The translations under genes were made by a program, and so were the position numbers. Below the pieces are notes generated by a model that was given only the letters and a program-made list of their open reading frames with translations, searched no databases and was not told the DNA's origin. From Amycolatopsis vastitatis (lineage in GTDB: Bacteria; Actinomycetota; Actinomycetes; Mycobacteriales; Pseudonocardiaceae), in contig NZ_NMUL01000005.1 of the NCBI RefSeq assembly GCF_002234595.1, forward strand, positions 434,001 to 498,000: a DNA stretch of 64,000 nucleotides. Direction: 5' to 3'. Every line of letters begins with the position of its first letter. Within the stretch, counting starts at the first letter, position 1. Positions 25,667-34,851 of the stretch are shown here, piece after piece.

Positions 25667-26287
25667 CTAGTCGCCGGGTTTTCCGAAAATGACGGAAAAC
25701 CCGGGTCGAAGCGCCGCCGGGAGCCCGTTTTCGTACCAGCCGGGCCCGGGCCGGACGGTCATCAGGAATTCCACGACGACCGGCGCGGGTGCCGGGTGGA
25801 TCTCCGGATGATCGCGCTCGCCGTTCGCCACGTCGACCGGCCAGGCCAGTTTTTCGTCGTCGAGCGAAAACTCCCCGCCGGCGCCCGTGCGGTTGCCGCG
25901 GGCGTCGAGCCGTGACCACTTGCCGTGCAGATACACGGCATTCAGCCCGTGCAGCGCGGAAAGTTCCTGGTAGCAGAACCCGGCCGGAATCCCTTGTGCC
26001 CGTAGCAAAGCAGCGAGCAGATGTGCTTTCGCGTGGCAGATCCCGACGCGCTCGCGGAGCACGTCCGAAGCGCGCCAGGTGACGCGCGGATCCCGGGCGT
26101 CGATCACGTGCTCGACCTCGTCCCGGACGAAGAGGAACGCGGCTTTCGCGCTTTCGACGGGATCGCCGCCCTCCGCACGCAGGGCGTCGGCTTGGGCGCG
26201 GATGGCGGGGTGTTCGTGATCGACGACGGCGTCGGCGGCGAGGTAGTCGTTGAGCCGATCGGACGTCGGCGACGGGACGGCGTTCAT
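25667..26287 (-). CDS. Transglutaminase-like cysteine protease superfamily protein
   Basis: A 206-residue transglutaminase-core protein. The Cys is in ERVGICHAKAHLLAALL, the His in LHGLNAVYL and the Asp in WSRLDARGN, giving the Cys-His-Asp triad. There is no signal peptide, so it is cytosolic. It may be a peptidase or amide-bond enzyme; substrate unknown. It precedes the membrane protein and cupin-like genes on the same strand, with about 150 nt between, so it may have its own transcript. Confidence 0.82.
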   Translation of the reverse strand: MNAVPSPTSDRLNDYLAADAVVDHEHPAIRAQADALRAEGGDPVESAKAAFLFVRDEVEHVIDARDPRVTWRASDVLRERVGICHAKAHLLAALLRAQGIPAGFCYQELSALHGLNAVYLHGKWSRLDARGNRTGAGGEFSLDDEKLAWPVDVANGERDHPEIHPAPAPVVVEFLMTVRPGPGWYENGLPAALRPGFSVIFGKPGD

Positions 26288-26359
26288 CCCGTCATCGTGA
26301 CAGGCTGGTCCGTTCGGGCGAGACCCATTTTCGCGGCGGCAACGCTCCGCGTTTGCCGA

Positions 26360-26965
26360 TTACGGAACGTAAAAGTCGGGCGGGAAGCCGGTCCAGCGCA
26401 GTTCGGCGGCCAGGTGGCTCAGGTCGTTGTACGTCAGGAGCGCCGCGGGACGCCCCGGCGAGTACCGGATGACGGTGAGGCCGGCATGGGCGTGGGTGAG
26501 GGTGAGCCACCGCCACGGCGGCGCGTCCTGCGCGGCGCGGACGAGCCACCCGGCGAGGAAGTGGTGCGTGACGAGCACTTCGTACCGCGGCTCGTTCGCG
26601 AGCACGGGCCCGGTGAACCGCCGCTCGGCCTCGGCGGCTCTTTCCTCGTCGGCAGGCGGGAGTTGACGGGCGAAGGCGAGCAGGAGGTCGCCGGAGGTCT
26701 CGGGGAGTTCTTCGCGCATCGGCGTGTAGGGGACGAAGTCGCCTGCGGCGTCGTCAACATGGAGGGGAACGCCGGGGAGTTGGGCGGCGATGAGTTCGGC
26801 GGTCTGCGCGGTGTGCGGGAGGGGGCCGTGGTGGATCGAGGTGACGGGGACGTCGCGGAGACGCCGTCCGAGCAGAACGGCCTGCCGCTGTCCGGCTTCG
26901 GTGAGGCTGCCGTTCCGTGCTGTCTCGCCGTGGCGGGTGAGGAACAGGTACCGCGTCGAGAGCAC
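26360..26965 (-). CDS. Histidine phosphatase family protein
   Basis: A 201-residue phosphoglycerate-mutase-like phosphatase. The phospho-accepting His is in LFLTRHGETARNGSLTEAG, the second His in VLVTHHFLAGW, with a downstream proton donor likely in MREELPE. GTG start at 26965. Substrates of this family range from sugar phosphates to phosphoproteins. It is separated from neighbours by 72 and 45 nt on the same strand. Confidence 0.88.
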   Translation of the reverse strand: MLSTRYLFLTRHGETARNGSLTEAGQRQAVLLGRRLRDVPVTSIHHGPLPHTAQTAELIAAQLPGVPLHVDDAAGDFVPYTPMREELPETSGDLLLAFARQLPPADEERAAEAERRFTGPVLANEPRYEVLVTHHFLAGWLVRAAQDAPPWRWLTLTHAHAGLTVIRYSPGRPAALLTYNDLSHLAAELRWTGFPPDFYVP

Positions 26966-27010
26966 GGGGCCAGGGTTTCATGCGCCGATCTCGTGGTTGA
27001 GCCCGGTCGC

Positions 27011-28288
27011 TCAAGATCGATCGCGGCCGTGGAAAGGCTTCCGTCGCCCTCCGGGCCTCTCCCTTTCGCTCGAGGATCCCGGGCCGAGCACGGTGGTGAA
27101 GAAGCCGAATGTGGCGACGAGGACGGGAACGAGGACCTCTGGCTTGAGGAAGGGGGACCCAGGATTCGCCTTGTACACGAACAGCGCGCCCGCGGCGACC
27201 GAAACAAGGGGAAACAAGCCAAGCCCGAACCGGAGTACGCCGGAGAGGAGCCGTCGCCAGCGGGCGGATCGCTCGATTTCTTCGGGGACGGCGCGACCCC
27301 ACTCACCCCAACGCTCTTGGGCGGCGGTAACCAGCAAGTCGGCCACCTTGTCCGTCGCTTCGACCCGGGTCGTCGCCTTCGGTAGCAGGCATTCCTTGGC
27401 AAGGATCCGGACCTGGGCAGCGATCCCGGCGAACTCGTGCTGTGCGCGTTGTGCCAGTGCCGAGCTGATCACGGGTGAGGCATACTCGGTCAGGTAATGG
27501 GGGAGGAAGCGTTCAACGCAGTTGGCGACGTGCTCCAGGTTGTCCGAAGCAATTCTCAAACAGCGGGGCTCCGGTTCGTTGCTCAGCCACCAATGTGCTT
27601 CAGCCAGCGTTTCGGTGATTTCGGCCGATGTCCACCTGGTCCAGGAAACGCGGTACGCGGCGTGGGTGAGGAGCCGTCCGATCTGGGACAGGAGGCCGAG
27701 TAGGAACAACGCGGCAGCGCCGATGAAGACGCCGGACGACAGTCCCAGCCCCCAGATCGTCTGCCAGCGCAACAGCCACCACCCGGTGATCATGAGCGCC
27801 CCCAGTCCGAGCAGACCGAGCAAGGCTCTTGCTGTTCTGGACACCGGCGGACACAACTCGGAAGTACTGAAGCCGACTACGAAGACGACGAGCGTCGCGA
27901 AGCTGGTGGCGGTGGCGTATGGAAGCCGCTGCGATAACGAACCGTCAGTGTAGAACGTCACGCCGACGCACACACAAACCAAAGTCACGAACGCCGCAAA
28001 TTGGCCGGCCATGTGCAGCGTGCCTCCGTTGCGCCGGACGTCGCTCCAGATCTGGTACGCCCCGACGCGGAGTGCGGAGTCCCGGATCCGGCCAGGAAGA
28101 TCAGGGTCGTCGGGTGCCAGTCGGCGTGCCACCGCCGATGCCCACAGTGCGTCCCGGCCGTGGCGGTCGCGGAGCAACCGATAGTAGACACTTCGCAGGC
28201 CGAGCACCGATAGCACGATTCGCCCTTTGGCATACCTGGCCAGCTCTTCATCCATTACCGGCGGGAACACGTATTCTTGAGGGTCCAC
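27011..28288 (-). CDS. Multi-pass membrane protein of unknown function
   Basis: A 425-residue protein with about six membrane segments: four in the first half (about 93-112, 123-143, 153-172, 180-205) and two near the C-terminus (about 355-372, 383-400). A soluble helical domain lies between. The tail ends with charged residues (SSSERERPGGRRKPFHGRDRS, last 21). GC in its codons is somewhat lower than in neighbours and AT-rich stretches are seen, which might indicate acquisition. No domain is recognised. Confidence 0.7.
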   Translation of the reverse strand: MDPQEYVFPPVMDEELARYAKGRIVLSVLGLRSVYYRLLRDRHGRDALWASAVARRLAPDDPDLPGRIRDSALRVGAYQIWSDVRRNGGTLHMAGQFAAFVTLVCVCVGVTFYTDGSLSQRLPYATATSFATLVVFVVGFSTSELCPPVSRTARALLGLLGLGALMITGWWLLRWQTIWGLGLSSGVFIGAAALFLLGLLSQIGRLLTHAAYRVSWTRWTSAEITETLAEAHWWLSNEPEPRCLRIASDNLEHVANCVERFLPHYLTEYASPVISSALAQRAQHEFAGIAAQVRILAKECLLPKATTRVEATDKVADLLVTAAQERWGEWGRAVPEEIERSARWRRLLSGVLRFGLGLFPLVSVAAGALFVYKANPGSPFLKPEVLVPVLVATFGFFTTVLGPGSSSERERPGGRRKPFHGRDRS

Positions 28289-28337
28289 GGAAAGGGGGAT
28301 CGCTCACAGCCCAGGAATCGCTACAGCGAGCCCGAAT

Positions 28338-28523
28338 TCAGCCGACGGGGATGAGCGCCCCTTCGGGGCCTTGGCTCGGCGCGAACTGGGCGACCAACCG
28401 CAACGGCGCGGGGTGCGGCGACAGCACGACCGAGGCGAACGGGGTGATCGTGTAGTCGTGCCCGTGGTGGTCGACGTACGGGATCACGCCCGGCACCCTG
28501 GCCAGGTCCGTCGGACCGGTCAC
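28338..28523 (-). CDS. Small hypothetical protein (61 aa)
   Basis: A GTG at 28523 with AGGAG 5 nt upstream opens a 61-residue protein containing VIPYVDHHGHDYTITPFAS and ending EGALIPVG. It has no membrane segment. The spacing of 22 nt from the preceding small gene and the good ribosome-binding site support it as real. It is the third gene behind the MBOAT acyltransferase. Confidence 0.6.
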   Translation of the reverse strand: MTGPTDLARVPGVIPYVDHHGHDYTITPFASVVLSPHPAPLRLVAQFAPSQGPEGALIPVG

Positions 28524-28545
28524 CGGGCTCCTCTCGTTGTGCTGA

Positions 28546-28923
28546 TCATGCTCCCAGGCCGAAGACCTCGTCGCGGACCAGCTTCGACTCTTCGTCGCCG
28601 AGCCATTCGACCCGGTATTCCTCGTCGCCCACGCTCAGCCGGCCCGCGCCCCAGTCGAGGAGTTCGTCCGCGAGGTCGTCGGCGTCGGTCACCGTGTCCG
28701 TGAACCGGCCGTCTGTCAGTGAGTAGTACTCCTGGACCACCTCGAACGGGGCTGACCACCGGCGCCACCAGAGGGCGCCGCCGAGCTGGGCGGCTCCTGA
28801 GGTCAAGCGTACGAACACGAAGCCGGCTTCGCGGCCGTCGGTGAAGAGGCGGCCCGCCCGTTCGCGGTAGGGGTCGAAACGGTGGTCCGGGTCAGCGTCT
28901 TCCAGCGGGGGTCGCCATGGCAC
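28546..28923 (-). CDS. Hypothetical protein (125 aa)
   Basis: The GTG at 28923 is preceded by GGAGG 5 nt away, giving a 125-residue soluble protein beginning MPWRPPLEDADPDHRFDPYR. It is rich in Trp and acidic residues (GALWWRRWSAPFEVVQEYYS; DADDLADELLDWGAG) and ends ESKLVRDEVFGLGA. No family is recognised. It begins 32 nt after the MBOAT stop and probably shares its transcript. Confidence 0.65.
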   Translation of the reverse strand: MPWRPPLEDADPDHRFDPYRERAGRLFTDGREAGFVFVRLTSGAAQLGGALWWRRWSAPFEVVQEYYSLTDGRFTDTVTDADDLADELLDWGAGRLSVGDEEYRVEWLGDEESKLVRDEVFGLGA

Positions 28924-28955
28924 AACGTCCTCCGAGAGTGGGGCGGCTTGCGTCG

Positions 28956-30389
28956 TCAGAACTGGTAGTACAAGAACGGGCTGAACGTTCCCGTCGCGAT
29001 CAGGATCGCCGCGTACAGCAGCCCCACCGTCATCACGCCGATGCGCATCGCCGTTGCCGGGCGGCTTCGGGACGACTCCAACAGCGGTCCCGTCACCGGG
29101 TGGGCCGGCAACAGGAACACCGCCAGTGCCGCCAGCAGCAGGACCAGGCGCTGGTTCGTGAACGCCTGCTCCACACCCGCGCCGAGGCCGTCGAAGTCGG
29201 GGATCAGCATGTGGCCCAGCATCGACAGCGCGTGGCCCAGGTCCGGGGACCGGAAGAACACCCAGCCGAACACCACCAGCAGCATCGTCAGCGCTCGGCG
29301 CAGGTACCGCTTCCAGCGCACCGCCGGATCCAGGTCGAAGCCGAAACGGCGCTCGATCACCAGAAGCGCGCCGTGGTAGCAGCCCCACACCAGGAACGTC
29401 CACTGCGCGCCGTGCCAGAAGCCCGTCAACACGAACACTATGCACAGATTGCGGTACGTCTGGGCCGCTCCGTTGCGGTTGCCGCCCAGGGGGATGTACA
29501 CGTAGTCGCGGAACCAGCGGGAGAGCGACATGTGCCAGCGGCGCCAGAACTCCGTGATCGTCACCGATGAGTACGGCCGGGCGAAGTTCTCCGGGAGCCT
29601 GAAGCCCAGCATGCGGCCCAGGCCGATCGCCATGTCCGAATAGCCCGAAAAATCGAAGAACAGCTGGAGCGTGTAGCCGATCGCGCCCAGCCACGCCGTC
29701 GCGAACGTCATCTGGTCCGGCGGCACCTTGAAGCACGCCTCGACCAGCGGGCCCAGCGAGTCCGCGATGATCGTCTTCTTGCACAGCCCCAGCGCGAAGC
29801 GGGGGAAGCCGGCGGCGATGTCGTCGAGCCGGTGCGAACGCAGCTGTGGCAGCTGGTCCGCGATCTCCCGGTACCTCACGATCGGGCCCGCCACCAGCTG
29901 CGGGAACATCGCGATGTACGCGGCGAACGACACCGGGTTCCGCAGCGCCTGCCGCTCGCCGCGATAGATGTCGACCACGTACGAAATATGGTGGAACGTG
30001 TAGAACGAGATGCCGATCGGCACGACCAGGCTCGCGACCGGCACGCTCCCGCCGAACCAGTGCGCCACCGCCGCGATCTGCTGCGTCGCGAACCCGGCGT
30101 ACTTCCAGATCAGCAGCACCGTGACGTCGAGCGACACCACGGCGATCAGGATCCGGCGCCGCCGCACGCCGTGGACGTCCCAGGGGCTCGGTGCCAGCAG
30201 CGGGCCGACCAGGAAGTTGACGATCATGCAGCCGAGCAGCAGGAAGACGAACGCCCCGGCGCCGATCGTGTAGAACAGCAGGCTGCCGACCGCGATGATG
30301 CCGTTGCGCCAGGTCCGCGGGCACACCAGCACGGCGATGAGCACCGCCGGCATGAAGTACCACAGGAAGAGCGGCGAAACGAACGACAT
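28956..30389 (-). CDS. MBOAT-family membrane O-acyltransferase (AlgI-like)
   Basis: A 477-residue protein with about ten membrane segments. The MBOAT motif includes the probable catalytic His in LTGFWHGAQWTFLVWG and the conserved RRWHMSLSRWFRDYVYIPLGG. AlgI-type enzymes transfer acetyl groups to exported polysaccharides. No AlgJ/X partner is visible; two small genes follow instead. The ATG at 30389 has GAGGGGA upstream. The acyl acceptor is unknown. Confidence 0.92.
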   Translation of the reverse strand: MSFVSPLFLWYFMPAVLIAVLVCPRTWRNGIIAVGSLLFYTIGAGAFVFLLLGCMIVNFLVGPLLAPSPWDVHGVRRRRILIAVVSLDVTVLLIWKYAGFATQQIAAVAHWFGGSVPVASLVVPIGISFYTFHHISYVVDIYRGERQALRNPVSFAAYIAMFPQLVAGPIVRYREIADQLPQLRSHRLDDIAAGFPRFALGLCKKTIIADSLGPLVEACFKVPPDQMTFATAWLGAIGYTLQLFFDFSGYSDMAIGLGRMLGFRLPENFARPYSSVTITEFWRRWHMSLSRWFRDYVYIPLGGNRNGAAQTYRNLCIVFVLTGFWHGAQWTFLVWGCYHGALLVIERRFGFDLDPAVRWKRYLRRALTMLLVVFGWVFFRSPDLGHALSMLGHMLIPDFDGLGAGVEQAFTNQRLVLLLAALAVFLLPAHPVTGPLLESSRSRPATAMRIGVMTVGLLYAAILIATGTFSPFLYYQF

Positions 30390-30447
30390 CGGGTCCCCTC
30401 GGTTTTCTCCGAGGGACCTTAACCCGACCGAGTGGTCTGCCGCGGCT

Positions 30448-30499
30448 CGGGTCGTGAGTGAGAAACAGGGTTCTAACCCTGTTTCTCACTCACGACCCG
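30448..30499. terminator. 52-bp perfect palindrome behind rlmB
   Basis: Arms of 25 bp (30448-30472 and 30475-30499) match perfectly around a 2-nt centre (CT). It begins 7 nt after the rlmB stop, on the side leading to the MBOAT gene. The core GTGAGTGAGAAACAGGG is AT-richer than its surroundings. A terminator is likely; a dispersed repeat or cruciform is also possible. Confidence 0.7.
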
Positions 30500-30505
30500 C
30501 CGGGG

Positions 30506-31462
30506 TCAGACCCGCCCGGCGGCACGGCGGCGCCGCGCCACCTCGGCCAGCAGCACACCCGCCGCCACGGACGCGTTGAGGGATTCTACGCCCGCCGCCA
30601 TCGGGATCGACACCGTCGCGTCGCACGTCTCGCGGACCAGGCGCGACAGGCCGCGGCCCTCCGAGCCGAGCACGATGACCAGCGGGTCGGCCGCCAGCTC
30701 CAGCTCGTCGATGTCCACCGAGCCGTCGGCGTCCAGGCCGACCAGCATCAGGCCCTCGTTCGCCCACGCCTTGAGCTGCCGCGTCAGGTTCGTCGCCACC
30801 GCGATCGGCAGCTTCGCCGCCGTGCCCGCGCTCGTCCGCCACGCCACCGCCGTCATGCCCGCGCTGCGCCGCTCCGGCAGCAGCACGCCGTGGGCGCCGA
30901 ACGCCGCCGCCGAGCGGATCACCGCGCCCAGGTTGCGGGGGTCGGTGACGCCGTCGAGCGCGACGAACAACGGCACCTCGCCCGAGTTGCGGGCCGCGGC
31001 CATCAGCTCGTCCGGGTGGGCGTACTCGAACGGCGGGACCTGCAGGCCCAGGCCCTGGTGCACGGCCCGGTTGGTCTTGCGGTCCAGCTCCTCGCGCGGG
31101 ATCTCCAGGATCGAGATGCCCTTGTCGCCGGCCAGCCGGACGGCGTCGTTCACGCGGTCGTCGATCTCGATGTTCAGCGCGACGTACAACGCCGTCGCCG
31201 GGACGCCGGCGCGCAACGCCTCGACGACCGGGTTGCGCCCGGCGATCAGCTCCGGCTTGTCGGCCTTCTTCTGCCGCGCCTGGTCGCGCTTGGTCGCCGC
31301 GTTGGCCGACCGGTAGGCCTTGTGCCCGGGGCGGTCCTCCGCCTTCGGGGTAGGGCCCTTGCCTTCGAGGGCCTTGCGGCGCTGGCCGCCCGAGCCGACG
31401 ACGGCACCCTTCTTGGTGCCCGTCTTGCGGATCGCGCCCTGGCGCCGCGAATTGCCTGCCAT
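30506..31462 (-). CDS. rlmB: 23S rRNA 2'-O-ribose methyltransferase RlmB (SpoU/TrmH family)
   Basis: A 318-residue SpoU-family methyltransferase expected to modify G2251 of 23S rRNA. It has a basic disordered N-terminus (residues 1-70), a substrate-binding domain beginning [16 protein letters not shown], and the knotted SAM domain with motifs [27 protein letters not shown] and [15 protein letters not shown]. It lies downstream of cysS in the order seen in M. tuberculosis (Rv3580c-Rv3579c). Confidence 0.95.
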   Translation of the reverse strand: MAGNSRRQGAIRKTGTKKGAVVGSGGQRRKALEGKGPTPKAEDRPGHKAYRSANAATKRDQARQKKADKPELIAGRNPVVEALRAGVPATALYVALNIEIDDRVNDAVRLAGDKGISILEIPREELDRKTNRAVHQGLGLQVPPFEYAHPDELMAAARNSGEVPLFVALDGVTDPRNLGAVIRSAAAFGAHGVLLPERRSAGMTAVAWRTSAGTAAKLPIAVATNLTRQLKAWANEGLMLVGLDADGSVDIDELELAADPLVIVLGSEGRGLSRLVRETCDATVSIPMAAGVESLNASVAAGVLLAEVARRRRAAGRV

Positions 31463-31490
31463 GGTGAAAGTTCCTTGCGTAGAAAGCGGT

Positions 31491-32879
31491 TCAGTCGGAC
31501 TTCACAGTCCACTGAGGACCGTTGGGGGTGTCCTCCACCACGATGCCCGCCTGCTGGAGGCGGTCACGGGCGGCGTCCGCGCGGGCGAAGTCCTTCTCGG
31601 CGCGGGCCTGCTGGCGCTCGGCCAGCAGCCCTTCGACGATCCGGGACAGCGCTTCTTTGGTGGGCGTGTCGGAACCGCCCGCCTCGGACCAGCGCGCGGA
31701 CAGCGGGTCGAGGCCGAGCACGTCGGTCATCGCGCGGACGGCCGCGGCGAGTTCGAGTGCCTTGGAGGTGTCGCCGGCGTCGAGGGCGGCGTTACCGTCC
31801 CGGACCGTGGTGTGGACCACGGCGAACGCCTGCGGGGTGGCGAGGTCGTCGTCGAGCGCGTTCGCGAACGCCACCGGGACCGTCCCGACTCCGACGGTGC
31901 CCGACTGCGCGGCGCGGCGCAGGAACGTCTCGATCCGCCGGTAGCCCTGCGCGGCCTCGGAGACCGCGGCGTCGGAGTACTCGACGGTCGACCGGTAGTG
32001 CGGCTGGACCAGGTAGTACCGCAGCTCCGGGGCCCGGTAGCGCTCCAGCATCGCGGGGATCGACACGGTGTTGCCGAGCGACTTCGACATCTTCTCGCCC
32101 GACATGGTCACCCACGCGTTGTGCAGCCAGAACCGCGCGAACGGGTCGCCCGCCGCGTTGGACTGGGCGCGCTCGTTCTCGTGGTGCGGGAAGACCAGGT
32201 CGATGCCGCCGCCGTGGATGTCGAACTCCGCGCCGAGGTACGCCGTCGCCATCGCCGAGCACTCGAGGTGCCAGCCCGGCCGGCCTTGTCCCCACGGCGT
32301 CGGCCACGACGGCTCGCCCGGCTTCGCGCTCTTCCACATGGTGAAGTCGCGCGCGTCGCGCTTGCCGCGGGTCGGCGTCTCGCCCTGCTGGACGTCCTCC
32401 AGAACCTGGCCGGACAGCTTGCCGTAGTCGTCGAACGACTTCACCGAGAAGTAGACGTCGCCGTCCGCGACGTAGGCGTGGCCCGCCTCGATGAGGCGTT
32501 CCATCAGCTCGACCATCTGGGTCACGTGCCCGGTCGCGCGCGGGTTGATCGACGGCGGCAGGCAGCCCAGCTGCTCGTACGCGGTCTCGAAGGCGCGCTC
32601 GTGCGTCGCGCCCCACTCCCACCAGGGCCGCTCGTTCTCGGCGGCCTTGGTGAGGATCTTGTCATCGATGTCCGTGACGTTGCGGACCAGCAGCACGTCC
32701 AGTCCACTGTGGACGAGCCAGCGGCGCAGGACGTCGTAGTTCAGGACGCCGCGCACGTGTCCGATGTGGGGAACGCCCTGCACGGTGGCACCACACACGT
32801 AGATCGACGCCGTTCCGCTACGGACGGGGTGGAACTCCCGTACGCTCCGGGTCGCTGTGTCGAAAAGGTGAAGGGCCAC
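31491..32879 (-). CDS. cysS: Cysteinyl-tRNA synthetase
   Basis: A 462-residue class I aminoacyl-tRNA synthetase. HIGH motif is [15 protein letters not shown] is [10 protein letters not shown], and zinc ligands include Cys in [10 protein letters not shown], Cys in WHLECSAM and the His residues in [11 protein letters not shown]. The C-terminal DALR-type domain follows. GTG start at 32879. It is upstream of rlmB by 28 nt. Its tRNA-Cys substrate type is also represented in the tRNA array at 54431. Confidence 0.96.
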   Translation of the reverse strand: MALHLFDTATRSVREFHPVRSGTASIYVCGATVQGVPHIGHVRGVLNYDVLRRWLVHSGLDVLLVRNVTDIDDKILTKAAENERPWWEWGATHERAFETAYEQLGCLPPSINPRATGHVTQMVELMERLIEAGHAYVADGDVYFSVKSFDDYGKLSGQVLEDVQQGETPTRGKRDARDFTMWKSAKPGEPSWPTPWGQGRPGWHLECSAMATAYLGAEFDIHGGGIDLVFPHHENERAQSNAAGDPFARFWLHNAWVTMSGEKMSKSLGNTVSIPAMLERYRAPELRYYLVQPHYRSTVEYSDAAVSEAAQGYRRIETFLRRAAQSGTVGVGTVPVAFANALDDDLATPQAFAVVHTTVRDGNAALDAGDTSKALELAAAVRAMTDVLGLDPLSARWSEAGGSDTPTKEALSRIVEGLLAERQQARAEKDFARADAARDRLQQAGIVVEDTPNGPQWTVKSD

Positions 32880-32921
32880 CCTCGAAGGGTACGGGGTGGG
32901 CGTGAGCGAGGTCGCAGCCGG

Positions 32922-33608
32922 TTAGCCGACGCCGTGGGTGCGCAGGGCCGTGAGCAGGGCGTCCGGCCGGTCGGCGGTGGGCAGCGGGTCGACCAGCGCG
33001 AACTCGCAGCCGAGCGCGCGGGCGCCGCCGTCGGCCTCTTCGCTGTCGCCGACCATCAGCGTCTCGGTGGCCGGCACGTCGAGGGCCTGGACGGCCCGGC
33101 GGAAGATCTCCAGCTCCGGCTTGACCGCGCCGACCTCGAAGGACAGGACGAACTCGTCGACGTAGGCGTCCCACCCGCGGGCGGTGAAGGCGGGCCGGAT
33201 GTCGAAGGCGATGTTGCTGAGCACGCCGACCCTGAGCCCCCGCTCGGCGGCGGCCTTGAGCGCGGCTTCGGTGTCCGGGTACGGCGTCCACTGGCTGGGA
33301 TCGATGAGCCGGTTGTAGAGCGCCTCGGCCTGGTCGAAGTGCGGGACGCCCGACTTCTTGAGCACCTCGAGGTAGACCTTGCGGTGCAGTTCCGGGTCGC
33401 GGTCCCGGTGGTTCCAGGCGTGCAGGTGCTCGGCGTCGAGCTCGACGACCTGCCCGACCGGAGCGGTCATCCGGCGCATCAGCTCGGCCTGCGCCTCGAT
33501 GTCGAGCGGCTCGCCGTCGTGGTCGGTCAGTTCGGTGAGCCAGGACTCGTCCTGCTCGAGCCGGAACAGCGTGCCGGAGAAGTCGAACAACACCGCCCTG
33601 ATCGTCAT
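32922..33608 (-). CDS. HAD-family hydrolase
   Basis: A 228-residue haloacid-dehalogenase-type phosphatase. Motif I is DFSGTLF, where the usual second acidic residue is Ser; motif II VLSNIAFD; motif III Lys in VGAVKPE; motif IV MVGDSEEADGG. A cap domain inserts between motifs I and II. Replacement of the second Asp removes the general acid of most HAD phosphatases, so it may act as a dehalogenase or a slow phosphatase, or have another role. Substrate unknown. Confidence 0.85.
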   Translation of the reverse strand: MTIRAVLFDFSGTLFRLEQDESWLTELTDHDGEPLDIEAQAELMRRMTAPVGQVVELDAEHLHAWNHRDRDPELHRKVYLEVLKKSGVPHFDQAEALYNRLIDPSQWTPYPDTEAALKAAAERGLRVGVLSNIAFDIRPAFTARGWDAYVDEFVLSFEVGAVKPELEIFRRAVQALDVPATETLMVGDSEEADGGARALGCEFALVDPLPTADRPDALLTALRTHGVG

Positions 33609-33665
33609 GGGATTCAGCCTAGCGAGAGCGCGGGCGCTCGGGCGGCGCCCGCGATCCGCATCACG

Positions 33666-34061
33666 TCACGCCGCGTAGCCGGTGATCTTGTCGGGGACCA
33701 CGCGCACGACCACCCGGACGACCTCGGGCGGCTCGGTGCGGAAGTCCTTGCCGTCGTACTTGTGGGACAGCTCGTTGATCAGCTCGCGGCCGCCCTGCTC
33801 GGTGATCTCGGCCCGGCCGCGGATCTCCACGTACTTGAGCGGGTCCTCGAGGTCGAACACGGACAGCGAGACGCGCGGGTCACGCCGCATGTTCCGCTCC
33901 TTGAGACGGCCGCGAACGGTGGCGAAGAGCACGGCGTCGCCGTCCCGCTTGGCCCAGACGACGGAGGTCTGGACCGAGCCGTCGGCGTTGATGGTCGCGA
34001 CGACCGGGAAGTTCTTGCCGTCGAAGAGAGCCTTCGTGGCCTCGTTGAAAGTCACACCCAT
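33666..34061 (-). CDS. PPOX-class F420-dependent oxidoreductase
   Basis: A 131-residue split-barrel flavin/F420-binding protein. The pattern FPVVATINADGSVQTSVVWA, with LKERNMRRDPRVSLSVFD and VEIRGRAEI, matches the Rv1155/Rv2074 family whose members use F420 to reduce biliverdin or related compounds. It lacks a signal. Cofactor choice is inferred from the family. It is transcribed away from a 322-bp intergenic region. Confidence 0.88.
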   Translation of the reverse strand: MGVTFNEATKALFDGKNFPVVATINADGSVQTSVVWAKRDGDAVLFATVRGRLKERNMRRDPRVSLSVFDLEDPLKYVEIRGRAEITEQGGRELINELSHKYDGKDFRTEPPEVVRVVVRVVPDKITGYAA

Positions 34062-34383
34062 GAGCTGGACCCTATTTCACGTTGCCGGCGATTTCCTCAG
34101 CTTTCCGGCAGCGGCTGCCTGGCGGCGTGGTCGGGCCGCCGACCGGGGCTTGCATCCGAGAGCAGGACCTTTGCCGATCGAATCGGCCGAGCCGCGCCGA
34201 AAGCAGCCCCCGCCCTCTCCGGGGGACCGGCCCCGTGTCCAGCGTATCGGGAGGGGCCGACGGAAAGCGGGAAAACTCACAGGACGGGGCTGGTTGTCCA
34301 CATCTTCGCCGGACTGTGGACAACTGGGCGGCGGCCCAAAGCCGGCGACCTATTCCACCGCGTTCGGCCCGGCGGACCGGCCG
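34062..34383. other. 322-bp intergenic region with paired DnaA boxes
   Basis: No gene is visible. The ispF-proximal half holds two perfect TTGTCCACA boxes in inverted orientation (listed separately). The remainder is GC-rich without a clear promoter or hairpin. Confidence 0.6.
34294..34323. promoter_or_regulatory. Inverted pair of perfect DnaA boxes
   Basis: TTGTCCACA at 34294-34302 and TGTGGACAA at 34315-34323 form a symmetrical pair with a 12-nt spacer. TTGTCCACA is the DnaA-box consensus of high-GC actinobacteria. No dnaA, dnaN or other origin gene is nearby, so this is more likely a DnaA-titrating or DnaA-regulated site than oriC. Confidence 0.55.
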
Positions 34384-34851
34384 CTATTCCGCAGCCAGCA
34401 GCAACGCCGTCGCGAAGGCCGCGATGCCCTCGCCGCGGCCCGTCAGGCCCAGGCCGTCCGACGTCGTGCCGGAGACGCTCACCGGGCCGCCCACTGCTTC
34501 CGACAGCACCTTCTGGGCCTCTTCGCGCCGCTTCCCCACGCGCGGTGCGTTGCCGACGATCTGGACCGTGGCGTTGCCCACCCGCCAGCCCCCCGCCTCG
34601 ATCAGGCCCCTGACCTCGGCGAGCATGTCCGTTCCGTGGGCGCCGTCCATGCGGGGGTCTCCCGTGCCGAACACCGCGCCGAGGTCGCCGAGGCCCGCCG
34701 CCGACAGGAGGGCGTCGCACAGCGCGTGGGCCGCGACGTCGCCGTCCGAGTGGCCCGCGCAGCCGTCCGCGCCGGGCCACAGGAGGCCCGCCATCCAGCA
34801 CTCGCGGCCCGGCTCGACCGGGTGGACGTCGACTCCGTTGCCGATCCTCAC
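34384..34851 (-). CDS. ispF: 2-C-methyl-D-erythritol 2,4-cyclodiphosphate synthase
   Basis: A 155-residue MEP-pathway enzyme making the cyclic diphosphate of the isoprenoid route. Metal-site motif GVDVHPV near the N-terminus and [12 protein letters not shown] with the zinc His are intact, as are [13 protein letters not shown] and the C-terminal [17 protein letters not shown]. It acts as a trimer. The ATG overlaps the ispD stop by 4 nt, so the two are coupled. Confidence 0.96.
   Translation of the reverse strand: MRIGNGVDVHPVEPGRECWMAGLLWPGADGCAGHSDGDVAAHALCDALLSAAGLGDLGAVFGTGDPRMDGAHGTDMLAEVRGLIEAGGWRVGNATVQIVGNAPRVGKRREEAQKVLSEAVGGPVSVSGTTSDGLGLTGRGEGIAAFATALLLAAE

Noticed and set aside
34072..34323. 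Minus-strand frame of 83 codons between the PPOX and ispF genes
   Set aside because: No ribosome-binding site, and it covers the DnaA boxes; composition is not protein-like.
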